The position numbers were made by a program, and so were the translations under genes. A stretch of DNA of 64,000 bases, from the NCBI RefSeq assembly GCF_900100795.1, contig NZ_FNCO01000003.1, forward strand, positions 124,001 through 188,000, written 5' to 3'. Below are positions 37,424-46,852 of the stretch, in pieces (positions within the stretch are counted from its first letter, which is position 1; every line of letters begins with the position of its first letter). Origin of the DNA: Pseudomonas abietaniphila. GTDB taxonomy: Bacteria; Pseudomonadota; Gammaproteobacteria; Pseudomonadales; Pseudomonadaceae. The notes under the pieces are model-generated. The model was not told the DNA's origin, searched no databases, and worked only from the letters and a program-made list of their open reading frames with translations.

Positions 37424-38908
37424 ATGAGCATCAGCAATCCTACTCTGATCACGTTTGTGATCTACATCGCGGCCATGGTTCTGATCGGACTCATGGCTTA
37501 TCGCTCCACCAACAACCTGTCGGATTACATTCTGGGCGGACGTAGCCTCGGGAGCGTCGTCACTGCGCTTTCAGCGGGTGCTTCCGACATGAGCGGCTGG
37601 CTGCTCATGGGCTTGCCGGGTGCCATCTACCTGTCGGGTCTGTCGGAAAGCTGGATCGCCATCGGGCTGATCGTGGGCGCTTATCTGAACTGGCTGTTCG
37701 TCGCCGGTCGTTTGCGCGTCCAGACCGAGCACAACGGCGATGCGTTGACCCTGCCGGATTACTTCGCCAGCCGGTTCGAAGACACCAGTGGCTTGCTGCG
37801 GGTGATTTCGGCCATCGTGATTCTGGTGTTCTTCACCATCTACTGCGCCTCGGGCATCGTTGCAGGTGCGCGTCTGTTCGAAAGCACCTTTGGCATGTCG
37901 TACGAAACGGCACTCTGGGCTGGCGCCGCTGCCACCATCGCCTACACCTTCATCGGTGGCTTCCTGGCCGTGAGCTGGACCGATACGGTGCAAGCCACAC
38001 TGATGATTTTCGCCCTTATCCTCACGCCAATCATCGTTCTGCTGGCCACCGGTGGCGTCGACACCACGTTCCTGGCCATCGAGGCGAAAGATCCGACCAG
38101 CTTCGACATGCTCAAGAACACCACCTTCATCGGTGTGATTTCCTTGATGGGTTGGGGGCTGGGTTACTTCGGCCAGCCGCATATCCTGGCCCGCTTCATG
38201 GCGGCGGATTCGGTCAAGTCGATCGCCAAGGCTCGCCGTATCTCCATGACCTGGATGATCCTGTGCCTGGGTGGCACGGTCGCCGTGGGCTTCTTCGGCA
38301 TCGCCTACTTCTCGGCGCATCCGGAGGTTGCAGGCCCTGTCACAGAAAACCACGAGCGTGTGTTCATCGAACTGGCCAAGATCCTGTTCAATCCATGGAT
38401 CGCGGGCGTGTTGCTGTCGGCGATTCTGGCGGCGGTCATGAGCACCTTGAGCTGTCAGTTGCTGGTGTGTTCTAGCGCGCTGACCGAAGACTTCTACAAA
38501 GCGTTCCTGCGCAAGCAGGCTTCGCAGCGTGAGCTGGTGTGGGTCGGTCGTGTGATGGTGCTGCTGGTGGCGTTGATCGCCATTGCCCTGGCCGCCAACC
38601 CTGAGAACCGGGTGCTGGGATTGGTCAGCTACGCATGGGCAGGCTTCGGTGCTGCGTTCGGTCCTGTCGTGCTCATCTCCGTGATGTGGAAAGGCATGAC
38701 CCGCAATGGCGCGTTGGCCGGCATTCTGGTGGGCGCTGTGACGGTCGTGGTCTGGAAGCATTTCGAGCTGCTGGGCCTGTACGAAATCATTCCGGGCTTC
38801 ATCTTCGCCAGCCTCGCCATTGTGGTGTTCAGCCTGCTGGGCAAAGGCCCTTCAGCCGGCATGCAGGCGCGATTCGACGCGGCTGAAAAAGAGTACCGCG
38901 CAGCGTAA
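37424..38908 (+). CDS. putP: Sodium/proline symporter PutP
   Basis: A 494-residue SSS-family transporter with about 13 transmembrane helices. Family blocks: RSLGSVVTALSAGASDMSGW, where conserved Ser/Asp residues bind Na+, and GYFGQPHILARFMA. It imports proline with Na+ for the adjacent catabolic gene putA. I use ATG 37424 (MSISNPTLITFVIY), the normal PutP N-terminus; the open frame extends to 37376 without a ribosome-binding site. A rho-independent terminator follows the stop. Confidence 0.95.
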   Translation: MSISNPTLITFVIYIAAMVLIGLMAYRSTNNLSDYILGGRSLGSVVTALSAGASDMSGWLLMGLPGAIYLSGLSESWIAIGLIVGAYLNWLFVAGRLRVQTEHNGDALTLPDYFASRFEDTSGLLRVISAIVILVFFTIYCASGIVAGARLFESTFGMSYETALWAGAAATIAYTFIGGFLAVSWTDTVQATLMIFALILTPIIVLLATGGVDTTFLAIEAKDPTSFDMLKNTTFIGVISLMGWGLGYFGQPHILARFMAADSVKSIAKARRISMTWMILCLGGTVAVGFFGIAYFSAHPEVAGPVTENHERVFIELAKILFNPWIAGVLLSAILAAVMSTLSCQLLVCSSALTEDFYKAFLRKQASQRELVWVGRVMVLLVALIAIALAANPENRVLGLVSYAWAGFGAAFGPVVLISVMWKGMTRNGALAGILVGAVTVVVWKHFELLGLYEIIPGFIFASLAIVVFSLLGKGPSAGMQARFDAAEKEYRAA

Positions 38909-38924
38909 ATCGTCTGGCCTTACT

Positions 38925-38958
38925 AAAAGCCCGCACTTCCTGGAAGCGCGGGCTTTTT
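38925..38958 (+). terminator. Rho-independent terminator after putP
   Basis: The stem AGCCCGC / GCGGGCT with inner pairing (CTTCC / GGAAG) is flanked by AAAA on the left and TTTTT on the right, so it can act in both directions: after putP and after the convergent alginate lyase gene. Confidence 0.85.
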
Positions 38959-38978
38959 CATTTGGGGCAGACGCTCGG

Positions 38979-39650
38979 TCAGGACTTGTTGTGATCGACA
39001 TCCAGATTGAAGAACATCGCCTTGCCGCCTTCGCTGGTATACCCGGTGTTGTCCTGGGTATAGACCCCGGCCTTGAAGTACAGCTGCTGCTTGCTCCAGG
39101 TCGCGCTGATGCGGTCGTTCCACACCATATTGTGCGCCTTCACACTGAGCAGCCCGGCCTTGTTGAGGTGGATGACGTAATTGAAGGTTTCGTTGAGATG
39201 GATGCCTTCAGCAATGGTGAAGATGCGCGGCTTCTTGTCGTTGGGATGGAATCGCACTTTGGCGACGATGATCCCGTCCTTGGTGGCATCCTGGTATTGA
39301 TATTCGAGCTTCAACAGTGGTTGAGTGCTCTCGTACACGTGGATCTGACCGATCACCACGCGCCCGGAAGACGGGACCTGAATGACCTTGAGCTTGGCGT
39401 TCAGAAAGTTGTCGGCTTCGGTGTAGGTCCAGTTATGCAGCGTGCCGTTGGACCAGGTTTCGCGCAACTCGGTGCGTGGGTAGATCGCGTTGGCGGTCCT
39501 TGCGCCGGTCACTGGCGCCCAGAAGCTGATATTCGATGACCCTGAGGTGAAGTACTTGTCGTCGTAACCCTGGAGTAGCTGCTTTGTTTCAATGGTGGTG
39601 GGGGGCGAGCCCACTGGAATGCTCAGATTCCAGGTTCCCAAATCAATCAT
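38979..39650 (-). CDS. Polysaccharide lyase family 7 (alginate lyase), no signal peptide
   Basis: A 223-residue beta-jelly-roll lyase. The three PL7 active-site blocks are present: YPRTELRE (RTELR), VIGQIHV (QIH) and YFKAGVYTQ (YFKAGxYxQ). It cleaves glycosidic bonds of alginate by beta-elimination. It begins directly with the first strand (MIDLGTWNLSIPVG); no signal peptide is encoded and no upstream start codon is available in frame, so it would act in the cytoplasm or leave the cell by another route. It is convergent with putP and stands alone, outside an alginate operon. Confidence 0.9.
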   Translation of the reverse strand: MIDLGTWNLSIPVGSPPTTIETKQLLQGYDDKYFTSGSSNISFWAPVTGARTANAIYPRTELRETWSNGTLHNWTYTEADNFLNAKLKVIQVPSSGRVVIGQIHVYESTQPLLKLEYQYQDATKDGIIVAKVRFHPNDKKPRIFTIAEGIHLNETFNYVIHLNKAGLLSVKAHNMVWNDRISATWSKQQLYFKAGVYTQDNTGYTSEGGKAMFFNLDVDHNKS

Positions 39651-39956
39651 GTTGTCTTTCGTCCGATATGTCTCATTGCCAGCAAACGTGTCTGGCGCAA
39701 GGGTTTGAGGGGGTCCCCTTATACGTTTCGCCTCGCCGTTTGTTAACGTGAATCCGTCGAGTGGCTGAGGTCAATGTGCCGCTATATTTGATGCGCGGCA
39801 GGGTGGGGCGACCGCTCAGGGCGATGACCGTTAGTCGGGTTGGATCCCGATTTTGGATGGCAAAACGGTGGCTCTGCTTCTTTTTTTTCCATTCGGGTCT
39901 AGAGTAAGCGCCAATCGGATCATGGGCGGAGCCCCTTCACAAGGCAGTAGAAGTGA
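39651..39956. other. Intergenic region upstream of alginate lyase and the REC-PAS-GGDEF-EAL gene
   Basis: About 306 bp between divergent starts. It contains several A/T-rich tracts (for example TTCTTTTTTTTCCATT near 39879-39894) that could include promoter elements. No hairpin terminator, RNA gene or REP element is visible. Confidence 0.35.
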
Positions 39957-42110
39957 ATGAGTAGCAGCATGGAATGCGCGCAATCCCAACCTCCCAACGG
40001 CAAGTCAGTCTTGTTGGTCGTCGACGACTATCCAGAAAACCTGGTCACGATGCGTGCTGTCCTGCAGCGTCAGGACTGGGAAATCGTCACCGCCAGTTCT
40101 GGCATGGAGGCGCTGGGGCTGCTGCTTGATGTAGACGTCGACCTCGTCCTGCTCGATGTGCAGATGCCCGAAATGGACGGTTTTGAAGTTGCCCGCCTGA
40201 TGCGCGGCAGTCAGCGAACGCGCCTGACGCCGATCATTTTCCTGACCGCCAACGAACAATCCCGCGACGCCGTGCATAAAGGCTATGCCAGCGGTGCGGT
40301 GGACTACCTGTTCAAACCGTTCGACCCCAACATCCTCAAGCCCAAGGTTCAGGCCCTGCTGGAGCATCAGCACAATCGGCGCGCCTTGCAGAAACTCAGC
40401 CGCGAGCTGGAGTCGGCACGAGCGTTCAACGCCTCGGTATTGGCCAACGTTGCTGAAGGGATTCTGGTGGTCAACGAGGACGGCATCATCAGCTTTGCCA
40501 ATCCGGCGATCTGTCGATTGCTGGGCATGACCGACGGCGAGCTGCGTGGCACCGGGTTGTGCTGTTATCTGGAGGAGCCGGCGGTCACTGAGTGGACCGA
40601 CTCGGGGTTCTATCATCACTACCGACGCGCCGACACCTATCGGGTTCACGATGCCGTCATGCGCACGCCTGAGGGGCGCCAGTTGCCGGTGGCGTTGTCT
40701 TGCGCGCCCTTGCCGGAAGAACAGAAAGCGATGGTGTTGAGCGTGCTCGACATGTCGGTAGTGCGAGATCTCTACAGTCAGCTTGAGCAACAGGCCGTGA
40801 CCGACTCACTGACTGGCCTGCTCAACCGTCGTGGTTTCTACCAGACCGTCGAAGGCATGTTGTTGCGTAACGAGCACGCCGGTAAGTACCTGGTGGTCCT
40901 GTACCTCGATCTGGACGGCTTCAAGCACGTGAACGACTCGCTGGGTCATGATGCCGGGGATCAGGTGCTGGTCTGGGTTGCCGAGCAGTTGAAGGAGTGC
41001 CTGCGCCCGTATGACGTGCTGGCGCGCATGGGCGGCGACGAGTTCGTGGTCGTGATCGACGGGCTGGACTTTCCCGAGCATGCCGCCAAAGTCGCGGAAA
41101 AACTGATTGATCGCGTGTCTGCCCGGCGTCATGTCGACGGGATCGAAGCAACGTTGGGCGCCAGCATCGGGATCGCGGTGTACCCGGACTGCGGCACCCA
41201 CCTGGACGGCTTGTTGCGCGCGGCGGACATTGCCATGTACGAGGCCAAGCGCGCAGGCCGTCAGCAGTACCGCTTCTACGATCAGTACATGAACGGTCGC
41301 GCCCGTTCTCGGTTAATGCTCGAAGAAAGCGTGCGCACGGCAATCGAAGGCAAGGACTTCTCTATCGTCTACCAGCCGCAGATCAACGTGATCACGGGGC
41401 GAACCCGTGGCTTCGAGGCGCTCTTGCGCTGGAATCACCCGGACGCTGGCGATGTGCCTTCGAGCTTGTTCATCCCGTTGCTGGAAGAAACCCGGCTGAT
41501 CAACAAACTGGGTGGGTGGATCTTCGAGCAGGGCGCAGCACAGCTGCAGCGGTGGGAAGGAGTCTTTCCGGCTGATCTGGTGATGAGCGTCAGTGTCAGC
41601 CCGGCGCAATTCAGCATGCCCAATCTGGCGGCCGAGTTGCAGCGCGCCATGCACAATCACGGCCTGCAACCACGCCAGCTGGAAGTTGAAATCACCGAGC
41701 CCTCGCTGGTTCACAACCTGGTGCACAGTCGCAAGCAACTGCAAAGCCTGCACGACATCGGCGTGCGAGTTTCACTGGATGACTTTGGCGCAGGTGACAG
41801 CTCGCTGGCCCACCTGCGAAACCTCGACCTGGATACGCTGAAGATCGACCGGCACTTCATCAGCGGCATGATGAGTTCGCCGCGTGATCTTGCCGTGGCG
41901 CGCACCATTATGGATTTGTGCCGGATGCTGAACATTGAGGTCATCGCCGAGGGCGTGGAAACGCTGGAGCAGTATCAATGGCTGGTGGCCAACGGCTGCG
42001 AGATCATTCAGGGCTTCCTGCTGGCGCACCCGATGACGCCGGACGAGGCCGTGCGTTTTGTCGAGCCGATTGTTCTGCCCACGACGCATCCGCTGCTTGA
42101 ACAGCACTGA
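39957..42110 (+). CDS. Response regulator with PAS, GGDEF and EAL domains (c-di-GMP turnover)
   Basis: A 717-residue cytoplasmic protein. A REC domain (about 17-130) has the phospho-acceptor Asp67 in LVLLDVQMPEMDG. A PAS domain follows (about 155-270: NVAEGILVVNEDGIISFANP). The GGDEF domain is intact (ARMGGDEFVVV, GGDEF at 359-363) and preceded by RPYD, the RxxD product-inhibition I-site, five residues before. The EAL domain starts with GFEALLRWNHP (EAL at 487-489) and includes EITEPSLV, LDDFGAGDSSLAHL and EGVETLEQ. It can be both a diguanylate cyclase and a phosphodiesterase, controlled by an unlinked histidine kinase. No kinase gene is adjacent. Confidence 0.94.
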   Translation: MSSSMECAQSQPPNGKSVLLVVDDYPENLVTMRAVLQRQDWEIVTASSGMEALGLLLDVDVDLVLLDVQMPEMDGFEVARLMRGSQRTRLTPIIFLTANEQSRDAVHKGYASGAVDYLFKPFDPNILKPKVQALLEHQHNRRALQKLSRELESARAFNASVLANVAEGILVVNEDGIISFANPAICRLLGMTDGELRGTGLCCYLEEPAVTEWTDSGFYHHYRRADTYRVHDAVMRTPEGRQLPVALSCAPLPEEQKAMVLSVLDMSVVRDLYSQLEQQAVTDSLTGLLNRRGFYQTVEGMLLRNEHAGKYLVVLYLDLDGFKHVNDSLGHDAGDQVLVWVAEQLKECLRPYDVLARMGGDEFVVVIDGLDFPEHAAKVAEKLIDRVSARRHVDGIEATLGASIGIAVYPDCGTHLDGLLRAADIAMYEAKRAGRQQYRFYDQYMNGRARSRLMLEESVRTAIEGKDFSIVYQPQINVITGRTRGFEALLRWNHPDAGDVPSSLFIPLLEETRLINKLGGWIFEQGAAQLQRWEGVFPADLVMSVSVSPAQFSMPNLAAELQRAMHNHGLQPRQLEVEITEPSLVHNLVHSRKQLQSLHDIGVRVSLDDFGAGDSSLAHLRNLDLDTLKIDRHFISGMMSSPRDLAVARTIMDLCRMLNIEVIAEGVETLEQYQWLVANGCEIIQGFLLAHPMTPDEAVRFVEPIVLPTTHPLLEQH

Positions 42111-42149
42111 CGCGGTAGACTGCCGCCTTTTAACGCCTTCGATCTAAAC

Positions 42150-42662
42150 ATGACCTTCACTGCAACAACGCCGCTCAAATATCTGCAGGCCTATCCGGCT
42201 TCCTTGCAGGATCAGGTCCGGCAACTGATTGCTCAGGACAAACTGGGCGCCTACCTGGAGCAACGCTATCCGGGACGTCATGACGTGCAGAGCGACAAGG
42301 CGCTGTACGCGTACGCACTCTCGCTCAAGCAGGAATACCTGCGCAATGCGCCTGGCATCGACAAAGTGCTCTTCGACAACCGCCTGGACCTGACGCACCG
42401 TGCGCTGGGTTTGCACACCACGGTGTCCCGTGTGCAGGGCGGCAAGCTCAAGGCGAAGAAGGAAATCCGCGTGGCGTCGTTGTTCAAGGACGCCGCCCCC
42501 GAGTTCCTCAAGATGATCGTGGTTCACGAACTCGCGCACTTCAAAGAGACCGAGCACAACAAGGCGTTCTACCAGTTGTGCGAACACATGCAGCCGGGTT
42601 ACCACCAGTTGGAGTTCGATCTGCGCATCTACCTGACATGGCGGGACATGCAGCAGGGTTAG
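42150..42662 (+). CDS. YgjP-like (M48-related) metal-dependent hydrolase
   Basis: A 170-residue protein with the zinc-binding motif HELAHFKETEHNKAFYQLCEH: HExxH (VVHELAHFKE) plus a third His about seven residues on and a further conserved His, as in the YgjP/SprT-like minigluzincins (PF01863). A short lead-in (about 1-65) precedes the domain. It is 40 bp after the c-di-GMP gene and may be cotranscribed. Substrate unknown. Confidence 0.85.
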   Translation: MTFTATTPLKYLQAYPASLQDQVRQLIAQDKLGAYLEQRYPGRHDVQSDKALYAYALSLKQEYLRNAPGIDKVLFDNRLDLTHRALGLHTTVSRVQGGKLKAKKEIRVASLFKDAAPEFLKMIVVHELAHFKETEHNKAFYQLCEHMQPGYHQLEFDLRIYLTWRDMQQG

Positions 42663-42694
42663 CGATCACCTTTATCTTCGACAAGGACCTGACG

Positions 42695-42991
42695 ATGGAC
42701 GTCAGCAAGACCAAAAGCAGCTTCTATCGCCGTCTGTACGTGGCGTACCTGATCGACAGCGGGATCGCCAGCAGCGTCCCGGCCTTGACCAACGTCACGG
42801 GCATGCCGCGCCGCACCGCGCAGGACACCATCGCGGCGCTGGCCGATCTGGACATCGTCTGTGAGTTCGAGCAACTGGACGGCGGGCGTAACCACGCAGG
42901 CGGTTACCGGATTCGCGATTGGGGCGCGATCGACAGGCAGTGGATTGTGCAGAACCTGCAGCAGGTCAAAGCGGTGTTGGGGTATCCCTGA
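42695..42991 (+). CDS. Small winged-helix DNA-binding protein
   Basis: A 98-residue protein: YVAYLIDSGIASSVPALTNVTGMPRRTAQDTIAAL is a helix-turn-helix with recognition helix PRRTAQDTIAAL, followed by a beta-wing (VCEFEQLDGG...GGYRIRDWG). ATG 42695 has AAGGA about 7 bp upstream and lies 32 bp after the YgjP-like gene. The frame is open further upstream but overlaps that gene. The family is widespread in Pseudomonas without an assigned regulon. Confidence 0.8.
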   Translation: MDVSKTKSSFYRRLYVAYLIDSGIASSVPALTNVTGMPRRTAQDTIAALADLDIVCEFEQLDGGRNHAGGYRIRDWGAIDRQWIVQNLQQVKAVLGYP

Positions 42992-43012
42992 GGGGATGGC
43001 CAGAGATAGAGA

Positions 43013-43104
43013 CTGTGGGAGCGAATTCATTCGCGAGAAGTGGTTACATCCGATACACCTGTATCGACTCTACTCCCGTATCGCGAATGAATTCGCTCCC
43101 ACAG
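43013..43104. repeat. REP pair, GGGAGCGAATTCATTCGCGA family
   Basis: TGTGGGAGCGAATTCATTCG (from 43014) and its inverse complement (ending 43103) are separated by about 45 bp and form a hairpin. The same family occurs at 50796-50885. It sits between convergent genes (winged helix protein and ElaA-like acetyltransferase). Confidence 0.85.
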
Positions 43105-43141
43105 GTCCTGCGCACAACGCCGGTTGAGGAGACTTACAATC

Positions 43142-43600
43142 TCAATCCAGATCCCGGCGCATGCCGAGGTGCGGGATGCCATCTTCGACATACACCTCGC
43201 CCACCGGATTAAAACCATAACGGCTGTAGTAACCCTGCAGATGCGCCTGCGCGGACAGATAGATCGGCTGGTCCGGCCAGTTGCGCTCCGCGTGTTCCAG
43301 CGCCTGCACCATCAGTTCGTGGCCCATGCCCTTGTTGCGCATTGATGGAGCAGTCACCACACGGCCGATGGTCACGTCACCGTTCTGCTGGATCGGGTCC
43401 AGCAGGCGCAGGTACGCCACCAGTTCGTTGTCTTGCCACGCCATCAAATGCCGGGTGTCGCCCAGTAAATCCTGACCGTCGACGTCCTGATACCAGCATT
43501 TCTGCTCCACCACGAACACCTGCGCGCGCAGTTGCAGGATGGCGTACAGCTGCTCTTTGCTCAGGGCGGTATGGTGTTTGCAAATCCAGTTGATCGACAT
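43142..43600 (-). CDS. elaA: GNAT acetyltransferase, ElaA family
   Basis: A 152-residue acetyltransferase. The N-terminus LYAILQLRAQVFVVEQKCWY is diagnostic of ElaA, and the acetyl-CoA-binding motif VVTAPSMRNKGMGHELM (V..R..G.G) is present, followed by LQGYYSRYGFNPVG. The substrate is unknown. It stands alone. Confidence 0.9.
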   Translation of the reverse strand: MSINWICKHHTALSKEQLYAILQLRAQVFVVEQKCWYQDVDGQDLLGDTRHLMAWQDNELVAYLRLLDPIQQNGDVTIGRVVTAPSMRNKGMGHELMVQALEHAERNWPDQPIYLSAQAHLQGYYSRYGFNPVGEVYVEDGIPHLGMRRDLD

Positions 43601-43926
43601 GTCGCCAGCTCACGAAAAGAAGTCCATGACGGATACTAAACGCATATTGCTGTCAGCCCAAAGTCACCGTGTGGTGACCCTTCACAGGTGGGCGGCGCAT
43701 GCCATTGTTTTCTTGTGCGACTTTTTTGAACGACCGCACAAACATCGTCCTCTTAACAGTTGTGGAAAACGTGGAACAGGTCTTCAATGAAGGCCACTTG
43801 CTATCGCTATACATCGCCATATCGGGGCCATGCAAATTGCCCGTTGCTCGTACCAGGGACGTCACAGTGTCGCTTTATTGCCGCTGAAACCATTGCAGAC
43901 TGGCCGTCTGCCTAAGGATTTTGAGC
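43601..43926. other. Intergenic region upstream of the solute-binding protein
   Basis: About 326 bp with only short open frames that lack a ribosome-binding site or family match. AAGGA lies 8 bp before the next ATG. No RNA gene, hairpin terminator or repeat was recognised. Confidence 0.35.
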
Positions 43927-44664
43927 ATGTCGCGTTTGCTTCGAGCCGTGGGTCTGTTGGGGTTGCTGCTGATCGCGCAGGACGCCCTGGCGCAGAAGCT
44001 GCGGCTGGCAGGAGACGCTTGGGCGCCTTATGCGGATGTTTCGCTGCTTAACGGCGGGCTCTCCACCGACTTGATCCGCACCGCCCTGGGCCGTGCCGGT
44101 TACACCACCGAATACGAGCAAGTGCCTTGGGCGCGAGCCATCCATGGTGCCAGCGAGGGGCGCTACGACATCCTGATCAATGCCTGGTACAGCGAAGACC
44201 GTACGCGCATCGGCCAGTTTTCCGGCGAGTACCTGATCAACCGCTTACGCTTTCTCAAGCGCAAGACTTCAACCATCGACTACCAGAACCTCACCCAACT
44301 GCACCCGTACTCAATCGCCGTGGTGCGCAGTTACGCGTACTCGCCCGCGTTCGACAGCGATGCCGATTTGAAAAAGGTGCTGGTTGCGAGCTTCTCGACC
44401 GCCGTGCGGATGTTGGCGGCGGGGCGAGTGGAATTAACCGTTGAAGATGAGTACGCCGCTCGTTTTGCGCTCAGTCGCGAGCCTGATGAGGTGCGCGACA
44501 GCGTTGAATTCCTGCCCAAATCACTGAGTGAAAACAGCCTGCATATTCTGGTCAGCCTGAAGAATCCCGATCACGAAAAAATCGTCGCGGACTTCGACAA
44601 GGCCATCGCGGCCATGAAAACCGACGGCACTTACGACAAGCTGTTCAAGCTGCACGGTCTGTAA
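43927..44664 (+). CDS. Periplasmic solute-binding protein family 3 (orphan)
   Basis: A 245-residue protein with a signal peptide (LLRAVGLLGLLLIAQDALA) and an SBP_bac_3 fold: LRLAGDAWAPYADVSLLNGG, then GLSTDLIRTALGRAGY and the C-terminal lobe ending GTYDKLFKLHGL. Such proteins bind amino acids or small polar ligands. No permease or ATPase genes are adjacent, so it may feed an unlinked transporter or act as a sensor. ATG 43927 is chosen over TTG 43921 because AAGGA is 8 bp from the ATG. It overlaps the convergent FUSC gene by 20 bp. Confidence 0.85.
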   Translation: MSRLLRAVGLLGLLLIAQDALAQKLRLAGDAWAPYADVSLLNGGLSTDLIRTALGRAGYTTEYEQVPWARAIHGASEGRYDILINAWYSEDRTRIGQFSGEYLINRLRFLKRKTSTIDYQNLTQLHPYSIAVVRSYAYSPAFDSDADLKKVLVASFSTAVRMLAAGRVELTVEDEYAARFALSREPDEVRDSVEFLPKSLSENSLHILVSLKNPDHEKIVADFDKAIAAMKTDGTYDKLFKLHGL

Positions 44665-46852
44665 TGTCCGACACTTTCTCCGGCGCCTTGATCAAGTGCG
44701 CGGCGAGTGTGCGCAACGGCCCGAGCTGGCGGCAGATCAATGCCAATTGGGTCTGCACCAGCCGCTGAGCCTCGTCGAGCTCTTCCGGCATCTGCTCCAG
44801 ATCCGCGGCCAGCGCCTCCTCGGCATCGCTGTGCACCGCGACAGGTTGACGTGTTGCCAGGCTCTGGGCGATCTCATCGATGCTCGCGGCCAGGCTGGCG
44901 CCGGCGCCCTCGATCAATTGCTCCCGCGCATCACCCGGCAGTTGGGTGTCCCGGTGCGCGCCCAGGCCCGACAAATAACTGAGCAGCGTGTGCGACAGCA
45001 CCAGGAAGCGGAAGCCCACGTCGGCTTCCTTGCGGAAGTGCCCAGGCTCCATAAGCATGTTTGCCAGCGTGGTCGAGAGGGCAGCGTCGGCGTTGTGGGC
45101 GTTACGGCGGGCAAGCCGATACGCCAGGTCGTCACTTTTGCCTTGCGCGTATTGCTGCATGATCTGACGCAGATAAATGCTGTTGCAGGACAAGGTGTTG
45201 GCCAGCACTTTGTTCAGGCGACGACCTTGCCAGTCAGGCAGGAACAACAGCACGGCCAGGCCTGCGATGAGGCTGCCCAGCAAGGTGTCCATCAGGCGTG
45301 GCAGGAACAACCCGTAACCGTTTCCGACCTGATTGAAGCAGAACAGGATCATGACGGTGATTGCAGCCGTCGAAAGCGTGTAGCGCGTGGTGCGGTTGAC
45401 GAAGAACACCACGCCGGCCAGCACCGCGCACATCGATTGCAGAACCGGTGTGGTGATCAGGTCGAACAGAATCCAGCCGGCGGTCAGGCCGATGGCGGTG
45501 CCGATGATTCTCTGGCCGAGTTTGCGTCGTGTGGCGCCGTAGCTTGGCTGACAGACAAAGACCGTGGTCAGGATGATCCAGTAGCCCTGCGACGGGTGAA
45601 TCAGGTGAAGCATGATGTAGCCGATCACCAACGCCAGCGGCAGGCGCAGGGCGTGCCGGAATAAAAGTGACGTGGGCGTCAGCTGCAGACGGATGCGGGT
45701 GACGACGTCTTTGAGGGTGCGGGGAGAGCGGTCCAGCAGGCTGCTGTCGGTGGCATCGGCGAGCGCGTCCGGGTTGCTTGCATCGCTGAGCAGGCGATCC
45801 AGCGTCCCCAGATTGTTCGCCAGTGCGCGCAGAGAGCGCAGCAATCCACGCCACGCGGGATTGCTCTGAATCCTCAAGTGTTCGAGGGAGGCGCGCAGGT
45901 CGTCCAGGGCATGGGCGAAGCTGTCGTCGTAGATAAACGGTTGGCGCAACTGGATAGACACCGACAAGTCGCGGCAGGCGTTGCCTTGTTGGCGCAGCAG
46001 GCGCTGACAGCGGAACAGCACGTCGCTGTGGAAGAACGCCTCGGCCAGCGAGTTGTAAGGATAATGCGAGGAACTGGCACGCTCGTGGATGTCCTGGGCG
46101 AGGAAATACAGCTTCAGGTAGCGGCTGACTTTGGAGCCAGGACGCCCGCTGCCGACCCGGTTGAGGATGATTTCCTTGGTCACGTTGAGCGCGGCCACGA
46201 CCTTGCCGTTCTGTTTGGCCAGCTCCAGGCGCCGGGCTTCGACGTCCAGGGTACGAATCGGCTCGAAAAGCTCCGATTTCAGCTTCAAGTACAGGCCCAG
46301 TTCGCGAAACAACCGCGCCAGTGCCTGTTGCACGGGTTGGTTGGAAAACAGCATTTGCCACAGCACGGACAGCAAGCCATACCACGCGGCCCCCGCCACC
46401 AGCAGCATCGGTTCGTGCCAGAAGTCGGTGACTTCGCCGCCGCGCTGGTCCACGCCGATCATGGTGTAGACCGACAGAATCAGCGTCGCGTAGGCGATGG
46501 CGCCATAACGTTCGCCCAAGGCGCCGAGCATGGTCAGGCAGAACGCCGCCAGGGCGAACGCGCAAATGAACAGGACGGGGTAGGGGAACAGCAACTCTAC
46601 GGACAGCGCCGCGATGCTGAAGCACACCAGCGTCACCGCCAGGGCATTGAGGCGGCCTTGCCAGCTGTCATCGGTTTCGGACAGGGCGCTGGCGATAATC
46701 CCGAGGAACAGGGGGATGACCAGCGACATTTCATTTTGGTACCAGCACAGCGCCATGCTGCCGGTCAGCGCGATGAAAACCCGCACGCTGTAGGAAAACT
46801 TGTCCAGCGCCCAGAGGCGGCGGAAGGTGTTGCGCAACGATTTCGATGCCAT
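44645..46852 (-). CDS. yccS: YccS/FUSC-family integral membrane protein
   Basis: A 735-residue inner-membrane protein with two six-helix bundles (about 25-165 and 405-540) of the FUSC (fusaric acid resistance-like) fold, each followed by a large cytoplasmic region; RLPLALVIGYIMLHLIHPSQ and GYWIILTTVFVCQPSYGATR mark the second bundle. Length and arrangement match YccS. The role is unknown, perhaps efflux of aromatic acids. It ends convergent with the solute-binding gene. Confidence 0.88.
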   Translation of the reverse strand: MASKSLRNTFRRLWALDKFSYSVRVFIALTGSMALCWYQNEMSLVIPLFLGIIASALSETDDSWQGRLNALAVTLVCFSIAALSVELLFPYPVLFICAFALAAFCLTMLGALGERYGAIAYATLILSVYTMIGVDQRGGEVTDFWHEPMLLVAGAAWYGLLSVLWQMLFSNQPVQQALARLFRELGLYLKLKSELFEPIRTLDVEARRLELAKQNGKVVAALNVTKEIILNRVGSGRPGSKVSRYLKLYFLAQDIHERASSSHYPYNSLAEAFFHSDVLFRCQRLLRQQGNACRDLSVSIQLRQPFIYDDSFAHALDDLRASLEHLRIQSNPAWRGLLRSLRALANNLGTLDRLLSDASNPDALADATDSSLLDRSPRTLKDVVTRIRLQLTPTSLLFRHALRLPLALVIGYIMLHLIHPSQGYWIILTTVFVCQPSYGATRRKLGQRIIGTAIGLTAGWILFDLITTPVLQSMCAVLAGVVFFVNRTTRYTLSTAAITVMILFCFNQVGNGYGLFLPRLMDTLLGSLIAGLAVLLFLPDWQGRRLNKVLANTLSCNSIYLRQIMQQYAQGKSDDLAYRLARRNAHNADAALSTTLANMLMEPGHFRKEADVGFRFLVLSHTLLSYLSGLGAHRDTQLPGDAREQLIEGAGASLAASIDEIAQSLATRQPVAVHSDAEEALAADLEQMPEELDEAQRLVQTQLALICRQLGPLRTLAAHLIKAPEKVSDITDRAA

